Shown here: piece after piece, positions 41,901 through 52,200 of the stretch | Layout of the letters: each line of letters opens with the position of its first letter | Position numbering within the stretch: the stretch's first letter is position 1 | From: Diplodia intermedia | Taxonomy: Eukaryota; Ascomycota; Dothideomycetes; Botryosphaeriales; Botryosphaeriaceae | Direction: 5' to 3' | DNA: 64,000 nucleotides | Assembly: GCA_021495925.1 (NCBI GenBank) | Contig: JAKEKT010000038.1 | Location: 1 to 64,000, forward strand | The notes under the pieces: generated by a model | The model's database searches: none | What the model was told of the DNA's origin: nothing | What the model saw: the letters and a program-made list of their open reading frames with translations, nothing else | Position numbers and translations under genes: made by a program

Positions 41901-42456
41901 AAGTAAATTATCGGCTTTAGTTTCGTCTAAACTAAGCCGTAAACAAAAGAAACCCGGGTCGAGGCGAGGGCTTTTCTTAATCACTTACTTTCTAGAAGTG
42001 AACGAAGGGGCCGATAGAGCCGACGCGGATGTCGAAGGTTTCGAAGAACCGAGTGGCGCCTTAGCGTTAAGCTCGAACCGTGCGAAGCGTCTATACACGC
42101 AAAACTCTTTAGTAAGGCCTAGGAAAGAGGCTTCTAGTAGGCTTTAGAGTAGAATTCCCGGGCGTAGAAAAGAGCTACCGAAATATAACTTCGAAAACGA
42201 ATTTCTTAGTGCCGTACGGTCCTCTATGCGAAGTTTAGGGCGAATTCAAGTGATTTTCGAGGGTGGGGAGGCTACGGAGCCCTAGCTAGCCTAGTACTAT
42301 CTAGGGCACCTCTTTTTCCACGTACCACGCAATAGCGCGTACGCCTACGAAGCTAAGAATCGAGATTCTAGCTTAGAAAATCGAGGGCTTTCGAACGGTA
42401 CCGGTCTTAGCGTAATTCTCGAGGGTCGAATTCGAAGGTATAGTGTTAGTGCCTCG
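35957..42456 (-). mobile_element. LINE copy E, full length, lightly RIP-mutated
   Basis: This is a full-length minus-strand copy of 6500 bp. The duplication tatagaatagtatt is perfect (35943-35956 and 42457-42470), and the unoccupied site is seen in chromovirus copy 1 at 797-810. It keeps more CA, TG and GG than A, C or D, so it is younger or less often hit. The RT box at 38382-38396 still reads YIND, and the change is a CG-to-TA exchange relative to copy C. The 5' end (about 42,430-42,456) shares the actaacac start with copy D. The ORF1 start codon is near 41,816. Inactive. Confidence 0.89.
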
Positions 42457-42470
42457 TATAGAATAGTATT

Positions 42471-45400
42471 ATCTACGTCTTTAGTTAAGCGAGGGTCGTC
42501 TTCTATATTTTTAAGTTTCTAGACTATTACGTTATACTCGTAGGTCTCTTAAATCTTCTTTATCTAGGCGTTACTTTCTAGGCGATACGCCGAAGCTAGT
42601 AGTCTAATCGAGATAAGCAAGATATCGAGTACTTTCTTAAGTTATAATTAGATAGCTCTAAAAATAGATGCGCACGTTCTAGTAAGTATAAGACTATCGT
42701 CTTTCTATCTACTTAGTACTATCGATTATAATTCTAGCTTTTCTTTTATATGGTCGGCTCTTCTACTTAGCGCGTCGGCGCGAGCGTTCTCGAATTTCTT
42801 TTTATAGATAATCTTTATATCGTAGAATACTAGTTCTTTAGTCTATTTAACTTATCGTCGAGTTAGTTTCTTTATAATAGTAAAGTACGTAAGGTTCTTA
42901 TAATTATAGTAAACTATTATCTAGTATTTAGCTTCTTTAAGATAGTATCTCTATTCTTTAAAAGCTATAATAATAGCTAATAGTTTCTTATCGTAAATAT
43001 TATAGTTAAGCTTCGGGGGCGTTATCTTTCTAAAATAGTACGCGATTAGATAGAGCTTACCCTACTCGTTTAGTTAGCTAATATAAGCGTCGATAGCGTA
43101 GTTCGATACGTTCGTTTCTATAATAACGGATAGCTCTAGATTATAAATATCTAGAATAAACGCTTTATAAAATATTCGCTTAAGAGACTCGAATATCTTC
43201 TACTACGCTTCTCTCTATTAAAACCCGTACTCTTTACGAGTAAGTCTAGTAAGAGGCTTCGTAATCTTCGTATAGTTTAAAATAAACTTACGATAGAAGT
43301 TAGCGAATCTAAGAAAGAATTATACTTCTTTAATAGTTCGTAGTTCGAGCTATTCTCTAATTACGTCTAGCTTTTTCTCGTTTATACTAATATATCTAGA
43401 TATAATAATAAATTCTAGAAATTCTATTTTCTACGTAATTTATTTATACTTCTTAAGTGCGATTCGTAGGTCTTTTTCTCTAAGTATAAGTAGTATCTTT
43501 CGAATATATTCCCGATATTCTTCTAAGATGTTCGAATAGATAATAATATCGTCTAGATACGCGATATAGAATACATCTAGATACGGACGTAGAATATTAT
43601 TTATTAGGCTCTAGAATAACGCTAGAACGTTAGTTAGTCTAAAGAATATTATCGTATACTCGAAGTACTCTAGCCGCGTTCGAAAGACGGTCTTTTACTT
43701 CTCGTCTTCTTTAATACGGACTAGATAGTATTCTTCGCGAAGGTCGAACTTAGTAAAGTACTTTATAGTCTAGAACTTATCTTAGAGTTCGTCGATTCTC
43801 GATAATAGATAACGATTCTTAATTATAATATCGTTTAGTTATTAATAGTTAATATAGAGGCGGAGCTCGCCGTTCTTCTTTAGAACGAATAGAATAGAAT
43901 AGCCGGCCGATAAAGATAAAGACTATATATATTTACGTTCTAGATTCTTTTCGATATACTTTCTTAAAGCCTCTAACTTAGTATAAAATAGCGAGTATAT
44001 TAGCTTAAACGCGGGCTACGTTTTTAGAATAAGAGGTATCTCGTAATTCTAGAATTAGTATTTCGATAAGAATTCTTTTTCTCGTTTCTTATAGAGGTTC
44101 GTAAATTTCTAGAATTTCTTTAGTATAAACGCTATTTTCGATAGCGATAGCTATTTTTCTATTATTATTATTTCTTCTTTAGATCTTATTATTTCGTCGA
44201 GTTCTCTATATATTTTCTCGCTTACTAGATTATCTATAGGTATCGGCTTTTTTCTAGTTAGATAACCGTACCTCGCTATATTTATATAACGCACGTATAT
44301 TCTCTAGAGATAGTCTTCTTCGACTAACTTTAGGCTATTATTCTCTATTAGAGGCCTCTTCGGGATAGAACTACGATAGTTCGTTTCTAAATTATAGATA
44401 TCGGCTTTTTCTCTAGTAGGCGACCTTATATCGAACTAGCTTTACTAGGCCTATATCTTTATAATAATACGTTATTCTATTTTTACGTTTAGTCGTAGAT
44501 AGAGATAATATATCTTATCGCCTCTACGCTTTATACGTCTAATTACCGCTAGAAAAATTTTCTAGATTCTAATAAAGCTACTTACTTCTACGTTAGGTCG
44601 TTACTCTACGCTCTAGACTTTCGACTTTTAGCTCTAGCTCTAGCTCTTCTAACTCTAGCTTCTAGCTCTCGCGCGGGCCTCTAGCGTCGGGCTTATTTAT
44701 TTTACGATGGCGAGGTGTTTAATATATTATTTATTTAAAAAGATAATTTTTTCGGTTCTCTAGTTAATATATAGTATATATATTTTTAGCTATAGTATTT
44801 CTAGAATAATATCGTGCCCTAGTATTTTTATAACGTCTAGATTAATTCTTTTCTTATAGTTAGCGATAGTTATTAGTACTAGCTCTATTTCGATTCTTAT
44901 TTAATCTTTTTCGTACTACGCGGGTAACCCGTCGATAGTTTAAAGAGAATAAGATTCGTCTTTTTCTTACTAACGTAGCTAGTGCTTAACGACGAAGAAT
45001 AGGTCGATATACGTACTCTATACGTCGCTATCGATTATAGTCTAGGCCTTCTTACTATAAAAGGTTATCTATAGATATAGTAGTTTAAAGAGTTCTATTT
45101 TAATAAATATAATTTCGTTTAATATACGTATAATCTAGTTAAGAAATCTATCTAACGGCCTCTTCTAGAGTCTCTAACTAGAAAGGCCGTCTAGTTTCTC
45201 GATTAGACGAGGTCTTCGATAGTTATATTATTTAGTTAGTCTATCTAAAGCGTTAAGTTCTTCTAGAGGGTTTACTTCTCTTAACGAATTTACCTTCGCT
45301 AGCGTAGGGTTTCTACTATTATCTAGTAGTAATAGAGCGAGATATTATTCTTATAGTCGGGCCGCTAATATAGAGTATCTCTATTAATAAACGTAACGCC

Positions 45401-47319
45401 TCGTTAAAAGAGTAGTTCGGCTAATCGTATAAGATTTCGTTTATCTTACTTTTACTAGGCGTTACGCGTCTCGTCGCGAAGCTATCGACTAATCTTATCT
45501 ATCGTTTAGTAAGAAGACTCTCTCTAGAGTTACTACTACTAGCTATTCTATAGCCGACCTTCTAGTTTTTCTTCTAGAACTTAAAACTACTAGATATTTA
45601 GACCTAGTTTAATATTAGGCGTTTAAGTTATCGTAGAGGTCGTATTATTAGTTTAGCGTATACTTTTATATTACTCGAGGTACTCGATAACTCGAGTTAG
45701 TATAGCCGTATCGTATTCGCTTCTAGTATCGCTAGATTCGGGGGTACTATCGTAGAGTTCTCCGATATCGCTATTAACTAAGTTATTATTTTAAGATAGC
45801 GCCTCGATAAATTCGTCGATCTCTTACTAGATTCGGGTACGCTATATAGCTTAAATAAGTCGAGGTTTTAAGTATTATCTCGTAGCGTTCTTATTACTTT
45901 AATAAGTAATATAGTCGTCGTCGTAACACGCGGTTTAGCTAAGTCTAGCGTATTTAAGTATGCTAAGTGCCGCGCGTCGTCTATCGATCTTCTTAAATAG
46001 ATCGATCTCTTCTAGTCTAAGCGTTAAAGAGAGCTTTCGTTAAGTCTTTTAATAGTCTTTAATAGTAGTCGTAGTGTTACGTGTCTTCTTCTTAGAGTTA
46101 TATAAGTAGCGATATATTCTATTCTATTTATCGCCGTAGTAGATATATAGTTCTTTATTAAATCGTAACTTTTACTAGAGTATTTATTTTCTACGTTACG
46201 TGCGCTTACTCTTTTCGTTATTTCGTTTCTTATCTTTAGACTCTCGTTATACGGCGTCTAGCTTTATAGTATCGTCGTCTTCTTATATATAGCGTAGGCG
46301 TCGCGGCTAGATACTATTAGCTTTATAGAGTTTCTTATCGAACTAACGTTCGTTACGTCGTTAGTCTATTTTCTAGACTAGTTTAATAAGACTAGATAGA
46401 TCTTTAAATCTATTCTAGTAGACTATAGTATCTTTAATTTCTTCTTTTAGTTTCTAGTAGTAGAACGTTTATAGAGTTACGTTAAAGTATTATTCGGCGA
46501 AAAGATAGACCGCATCTTAGAATCGAATAGTATAGTTCTAGACCGATTCTTTCTATTTAATATTTATTAGAGTACGCGTAGCTAGGCGGGCTTTATTTAG
46601 ACCGATAAATACTTCTTTAAGGGCTTTTATAAAGACTTAGTAGCTATTAAAGAGCTCGATCGTAACTTTACTTTAGTTCGCTTAAGATTTTTTCTAATAG
46701 TCTCTTTTATACGGGCGAAACTATTATTCGACGAAATCGCGTAGAAAGATACTAGCGTAGAGTATCTTCTCTATCTTATTAGCGAACTATCTATAGAAGA
46801 AGTAGATATAGTTATTAAGCTAAATAATAAACTCTTACGTCTTCTTACGGTTTTCTTAATATAGGTCGAATTTCGAAACCTTAATTATAGTAGCGGGTAC
46901 TATTATAGGTCTTCTAGTTACCGCGTTCGTAGGTACGACTAGAGGCGCGAGTTAGTATTATTAGACTTTAAGTTTTCTTTTAAGTCGAGTATTCTCTTCG
47001 CTTTATTCGTAGAATTAGTTCTAGAGCTATTCGAGTTTATTTTAGATATCGTAGATTATCTAGAATAGATCTACTATCGTAAGCTATTAGAGATTATTAC
47101 TTATAGAAACGTTTATATTACTACTTTATTAGTAATTTCTATACTAGAGATACTTTTCTATTTTAGATATTAACTATCTTTCTTCTCTTATAAGAACGAT
47201 AATTAAAGTATAACGATAGACTTCTTTTACTAAGCTTCGAAGTCGCTTAGTAGATAGATTAAATCGAAGGGTTTATCTTAAAGAGATAAGAGGAAAATAA
47301 TAATAATTAGATAAGAAGA
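42471..47319 (-). pseudogene. Chromovirus copy 2 gag to RT/RNase H region
   Basis: This is the right-hand 4.85 kb of the copy-2 internal region. On the minus strand it runs from the 5' LTR edge through a presumed gag and protease part (about 44,700-47,300; no motif resolved) into RT. A KKNGELRL-like RT block lies near 43,850-43,885. The catalytic box FYIAYLDDIIIYS lies at about 43,538-43,576, with YLDD intact (43548-43559). RNase H is expected to follow towards 42,700 by position. Short Gln/Glu/Ser-like low complexity occurs at about 44,610-44,671. All frames carry many stops. Confidence 0.82.
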
Positions 47320-47977
47320 TATTACGCGATTATACGATATATAGTAAGTTAATTACCTCTAAATTAATAGAGTTTAAATTAGAACTTTAAGTTAACTACG
47401 AAGGGTTAAGATGCTAGCTAAGAGAGTATATCTATATACTATAGAAAAGCTAGTTATAATCTAGTATTTAGTAGTTTAATCTACTAAGAGTTTAAACTAC
47501 TAAACTTATAAGTTTAAAAGTTTAGAGCGCTAAGCCTTTAAACTCTTAAACTTATAGATAAGTAGACCGTACGTAACGTCGACGCTTCGAATAGCTTCTA
47601 GAATTTCGACTTTCGACTTCTATCGCTACTAAGCGATTATAATTATTATCTTACTTACGTTCGTATTCTCGCGTCTTCTTTCTACTTTCTAGATCTCGCA
47701 TTTCTTACGAGACTATAGTTCGACTAGATTATTAAGTCTCTACGGTTCTACTTTTTCTACGGGCTTTCTATTACGTATAGTCTTTTACTCTATCTAGATT
47801 TCTTATAGACGTTCTTTTCGTATAGGCTTTAGCTACTATCTAAGCTAGGTTTCGTAGATACTAAGTTTTCTTACGCCCGTTCTTCTCGTGCGGGATTTTT
47901 ATTCGTACGGCTCTATCGTTTATAAGACTCGTTAGCTCTTAGAGTTATAAAGATCTTATACTTTAGAATTCGTAATA
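47320..47977 (-). repeat. 5' LTR of chromovirus copy 2 (658 bp)
   Basis: The repeat starts tattacg and ends cgtaata. It is the exact length partner of the split 3' LTR. Its variable block (47465-47568) is rich in nested inverted repeats built from agtttaaactact-like and cttataagttt-like units. Its outer edge joins internal sequence of copy 3 directly, with no duplication visible. Confidence 0.86.
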
Positions 47978-49359
47978 CGATAAATACTTTCTTAAGGGCT
48001 TTCGCGAAGACTTAGTAGCTATTAAAAAGTTTAACCGTAACTTTACTTCTTTTTCTACGAAGTTTCTCTTAATATTCTCTTTTATACGAATAAAACTATT
48101 ATTCGGCGAAGTCGCGTAGAAAGATATTAGCGTAGAGTATCTTCTTCTCTTTATTAGTAAATTATTTATAGAAAAAGTAAATATAGTCGTTAAGCTAAGT
48201 AATAAACTCTTACGTTTTCTTACGATTTTCTTAATATAGATTAGGTTTTAAAATCTTAACTCTAGTAATAGATATCGTTATAGATTTCGCGGCCGTAGTA
48301 TTTATAGCCGCGATAAGTAGTATAGGTCGACATTATAGAGTCTTAAGCTTCTACTTAAGTCGGGCGTTCTCTTCGCTTTAGTCGTAGAATTAGCCCTAGA
48401 GCTACTCGAGTCTACTCTAGATATCGTTAATTATTTAAAAAAGATCTATTATTATAGGCTATTAGAAATTATTAATTATAGAAACGTCTATATTACTACT
48501 TTATTAGTAATTTTTATACTAGAAATACTTTTCTATTTAGAGTTAACTATCTTTCTTCTTCTATAAGAATAGTAGTTAAAGTATAATAATAGACTTCTTT
48601 TACTAAGCTTCGAAGTTACTTAGTAGATAAATTAGATCGAAGGGTTTATCTTAAAGAGATAAGAGAAAGATAATAATAATTAGATAAAAAGATATTACGT
48701 AATTATACGATATATAGTAAGTCGATTACCTCTAAATTAATAGAGTTTAAATTAGAACTTTAAGTTAACTACGAAGAGTTAAGATACTAGCTAAGAAAGT
48801 ATATCTATATACTATAGAAAAGCTAGTTATAATCTAGTATATCTTATATTATTCGAGCTACTAAGGGCGATATATAGCTAGATGTCGCCTAGACTACTAA
48901 GGGCGATATATAGATTATACGTAACGTCGGCGCTTCGAGTAGCTTTCGAAATTTTAACTTTCGACTTTCGTCGCTACTAGTCGAACGTAATTACTATCTT
49001 ACTTATATTCGCGTCTCTACGTCGACTTTCTACTTTCTAGCTCTCGTATTTCTTACGAAACTATAATTCGACTAGACTATAAAGTTTCTACGGCCCTATT
49101 TTCTCTATAGACTTTTTATTACGTATAGTCTTCTACTCTTTTCGGGTCTCTTATAGGCGTTCTTTCCGTGCGGGCTTTAGCTACTATCTAAGCCTAGTTC
49201 CGTAGGCGCTAAATTTTCTTACGCCTAATCTTTTCGTGCGGGATTTCTAGCTATACGACTCTACCGCTCGTAAGGCTCGTTAGCCTCTACGATACTTTCT
49301 TTCGTGCGGGCTTTTAGTTCTTAGAGTTATAAAGCCCTTATATTCTAGAGTTCGTAATA
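47978..49359 (-). mobile_element. Chromovirus copy 3, truncated (gag end plus 5' LTR)
   Basis: Positions 47978-48692 match the 5' internal region of copy 1 (from about 4984 to 5699) and are followed by an LTR at 48693-49359. Everything downstream (pol, 3' LTR) is missing at the junction with the copy-2 LTR. No target duplication spans 47977/47978, so deletion or recombination fits better than simple insertion. RIP-degraded. Confidence 0.82.
48693..49359 (-). repeat. 5' LTR of chromovirus copy 3 (667 bp, distinct variable block)
   Basis: The flanks match the other LTRs, but the block at about 48838-48916 is unrelated to theirs. It contains two copies of ctactaagggcgatatatag (48858-48877 and 48894-48913), spaced 36 bp start to start. 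The right edge lies one base from LINE fragment F. Confidence 0.83.
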
Positions 49360-49360
49360 G

Positions 49361-49990
49361 TATTCTAGGTTCGAAAGAGGATTTCTAAGCTCTTTCTATA
49401 AGAAAAACGTATAGAAATAATAGAAATAGACGAGAAATAGACTAGAAGTAAATTATCGGCTTTAGTTTCGTCTAAACTAAGTCGTAAATAAAAGAAACTT
49501 AGATCGAGGCGAGGGCTTTTCTTAATTACTTACTTTTTAGAAGTAAACGAAGAGGCCGATAGGGCCGGCGTAGATATTAAAGATTTCGAAGAATTAAATA
49601 ACGTCTTAGCGTTAAGCTTGAACCGTACGAAGCGTCTATACACGTAAAACTCTTTAGTAAGATCTAGAGAAGAGGCTTCTAGTAGGCTTTAGAGTAGAAT
49701 TTCCGGGCGTAGAAAAGAGCTACTAAAATATAACTTTAAAAACGAATTTCTTAGTACCGTACGGTTCTCTATACGAAGTTTAGGGCGAATTTAAGTAGTT
49801 TTCGAGGGTAGAGAAAGCTACGGAGCCCTAGCTAGTCTAGTACTATCTAGAGCATCTCTTTTTTTACATACTACGTAATAGCGCGTACGTCTACGAAGCT
49901 AAGAATCGAGATTCTAGCTTAGAAAATCGAGGGCTTTTAAACGGTATCGGTCTTAGCGTAATTCTCGAGGGTTAAATTCGAAGGTGTATA
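49361..49990 (-). mobile_element. LINE fragment F: 5'UTR only
   Basis: This fragment matches the 5'UTR of the minus-strand LINEs (equivalent to about 41,816-42,440 of copy E). It stops at the ORF1 start codon position, where the ATG complement cat is now tat. Having only a 5' end is the reverse of usual LINE truncation. It is explained if chromovirus copy 3 inserted at that point and the rest of the LINE was later lost. Confidence 0.8.
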
Positions 49991-50050
49991 GAGTTACTTA
50001 TAATTAGCTAATATACGTTACGCTAATCTACTATATTAAGCTAAACCTAT
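49991..50050. other. Border strip between RIP block and euchromatin
   Basis: About 60 bp still lack CA and TG but match neither transposon family. The first TG runs appear from about 50,051, and composition changes at once to that of normal genes. It may be flanking DNA caught by RIP spread or an unknown short repeat. Confidence 0.55.
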
Positions 50051-50278
50051 TGTGTTGTTATGGATTTTAGGCCGTGGCGTGTGCTTAGGGCGCCTTGGCA
50101 TCCGCCTGCAGGAGGTCTGATTCATGAGATAACGCGCAGGGGCCCTGTGCCTGTGCCTGCTTCGACCCGCTGCCCCCGCGCCCAGTCGGATCGTCGGAAG
50201 GGCGAGCGTCTTAAACACGACCTCTCGCCATCGATAAATACCCCGTCCCCGCCGCCGTCGCCATGGATCCCGCCGGCA

Positions 50279-51811
50279 ATGGATCGCATCGGGGATTTCT
50301 GGAAGAAGAGCAAGCGCGAGGTCAAGGACCTGCTGGCTGACGCCGGCCTGCGCGACGAACCCCCGGCGCAACCTCCGCCTCCGCCCTTCGATTCCCATCC
50401 CAACCAGCAGCAGCAGTTCCATGACCGGCGGCCGCAGCTTGACCACTGCCATCATGACTACCACCGCCGTCGGAAGGGCATCTTCTGCCATTACATGGTA
50501 CTCACTTGGCCCGGCATTGCCCCGCACCCAGCGTGCTAACCCGACGCGCAGGTTGGAAGCATGGGCAGCATCGAGCAAGCCCACACCGATGTCAGGGAGG
50601 CCAAGGCCGTTGGATTCGATGCCTTCGTTCTGAATGTGCAGAACGTGAAGGATGACTGGTCCCTGAACGCCCTGTCCTGGGTCTTTGCCGCCGCCGACGC
50701 CGCCGACTTCAAGCTCTTCTTCTCCTTCGACATGGACGTCCTGGCCGACCCCGTGGATTTCCTCCCGCTTTTTGTCCACTACCAGGCTCATCGCGCCTAC
50801 TACCGCTACCAAGGCTTGCCTTTCGTCAGCACCTTCCAGGGCGGCCGCAAGGGCTTTGACCTACCGCACCCCAACGAAGGCTGGACCTTGAAGTTTCGCG
50901 CACAGCTTCAAGACCGCTATGGAATCATCCCCTTCTTCGTGCCGGATTTTGACGACCACGGCGGCGCCGCTTATGACAACAACTTTTTCAACCGCTATTC
51001 CGTCGTCGATGGTGTCTTCAGCTGGGAGACGGCCTGGCCTTTCAAGGACGACGGTATCAGCGACGTGAGCTCCGCCGTGGACGAGATTGGCATTCAGTGT
51101 GCCCACAACGCCCGCAAGGTGTACATGATGCCCATGTCTTCGCTCCAATTCAAGCGTATTGATGGCAGCGGCAATTGGTATCGCCGCGGTGAGCTGAACC
51201 TCGCCCACCGCATGGCCCAAGTGCTCGCCCTGTCTCCCGACTTCGTTCAGATTATCTCGTGGAACGATGCCGGCGAGAGCCACTATATTGGCAATGTGTG
51301 GCAGGAGGGCATCGCCAGCTGCCCGGACATCGGCCGCTACACTGATGGCTATGACCACAAGGCTTGGCTTCACCTCATTGCACCCTTCATAGCCGCTTGG
51401 AAGGCAGGCGCGACACATCCGTCTCAGATTGTGCCATTTGGCGACTTTGCTGGTGCTTTCTGGTACCGCGAACGCCTGGCTGATACGCATTGCCCCAGTG
51501 ACGCCATGGGCCGACCTTCTGGCTGCGAGAATGCTGAGGATGCTATCAACCTCGCCATCTTGCTGCCGGCAGACACGCATGATGTCGGCATCAATGTCTG
51601 GAGCGGCGGTGAGCTGCTCGCGTCTCTTCCGGGGCAGCCAGGGCTGAATGCCCACAGCGTGAAGGGAGTGAAGACGGGTCCGCAGAGGGTTGAGCTGATC
51701 AAAGATGGCCACCTTCCAATGGGCGCCGGCGATGGCCCCGTGAACGTCACCGGTGAAGCGGACGAAGGCAAGACGTATAACTACAACTACCACGTCGTGC
51801 ATATCTCGTAA
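50279..51811 (+). CDS. GH71 alpha-1,3-glucanase (mutanase), intracellular-type N-terminus
   Basis: This enzyme is predicted to hydrolyse alpha-1,3-glucan, a fungal cell-wall polymer. The model has two exons, 50279-50497 and 50552-51811. The 54-bp intron has GT..AG ends and a gctaac branch site. The product is 492 aa. Splicing joins KGIFCHYM to VGSM and restores the family N-terminal FxHxMVG motif. Other family marks are AVGFDAFVLN (about residue 90), FDMD (132), PDFDDHGG (204) and ISWNDAGESHYIG (about 308-320). The last holds the Asp and Glu, three residues apart, proposed as the GH71 catalytic pair. MDRIGDFW was chosen as the start because an upstream in-frame ATG at 50060 adds only Pro/Arg-rich sequence and another at 50263 is out of frame. 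No signal peptide or binding module is visible, whereas many GH71 enzymes are secreted. The gene lies about 230 bp from the RIP block and shows no RIP scars. Confidence 0.9.
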
Positions 51812-52200
51812 GCTCTCGATGTTCCGTTATCATGCCGATGGATACGTCCTGCTAGTTCGAAACCAAAAACTCAAAGTTGTAGATGTTTGCCTCCATAGAT
51901 CGACATCACAACATAGAAGCTTGATCAATAGGCTGCAATACATACATGACAGTAATTCAGTCCAAGGTTCGAAGTGAATGTCGAAGTGGGTCGAGATCAT
52001 CTACGCATGGTTAGCTACAAGTCTGTTGGAATGCCCAGTCGATGTGACACAAACTGACCCATACCTATCCCGTAACGGCACAGCAGATGATAAAATGACA
52101 CCCCAGCTACCTCGACCCGACGAAAGGCAGCCTTGTACATCACATGCAGGGACAACTCGGTGCTTTTCGTTACAAGTGGAAGTCACGATCGCGACCCGAT
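51812..52200. other. Intergenic, GH71 to small secreted protein gene
   Basis: This stretch follows the GH71 stop and should hold its 3' end and distal promoter sequence of the next gene. No coding pattern, RNA gene or repeat was recognised. Open frames here lack family motifs and codon bias. Confidence 0.5.

Larger units (their letters stand above)
6369..47977 (-). mobile_element. Ty3/Gypsy chromovirus copy 2, complete but broken by nested LINEs
   Basis: The element is complete once the LINEs are removed. Its 3' LTR is 6369-6430 + 12950-13414 + 20601-20731. Its internal region is 20732-22125 + 28654-28785 + 35320-35956 + 42471-47319. Its 5' LTR is 47320-47977. Both LTRs come to exactly 658 bp and the element to 8328 bp (internal 7012 bp). 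On the minus strand it runs from the gag side (right) through RT (YLDD kept at 43548-43559) and integrase (LDFIT at 35666-35680; VIVNRLTK at 35588-35611, Asp lost) to the integrase tail and a chromodomain (about 21567-21829). The purine-rich minus-strand tract at 20732-20747, next to the 3' LTR, is a candidate polypurine tract. Stops saturate every frame. Confidence 0.88.

Noticed and set aside
1..50050. CRISPR, satellite or telomere repeat as explanation of the AT-rich block
   Set aside because: Repeats are several kilobases long and match two retroelement families. No regular short spacers, tandem satellite or TTAGGG array is present.
1..50050. Mitochondrial or bacterial DNA as the source of the AT-rich region
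   Set aside because: The CpA/TpG loss with CpG kept, nested LTR and LINE structures and target duplications are those of a fungal nuclear repeat block.
50060..50278. In-frame upstream ATG that would add 73 residues to the GH71 protein
   Set aside because: The added part is Pro/Arg-rich without family similarity and begins only about 10 bp from the RIP border. MDRIGDFW at 50279 is the better start.
50036..51802. Long minus-strand frames opposite the GH71 gene
   Set aside because: They mirror codon bias of the real gene, start or end inside its exons and lack any known motif.
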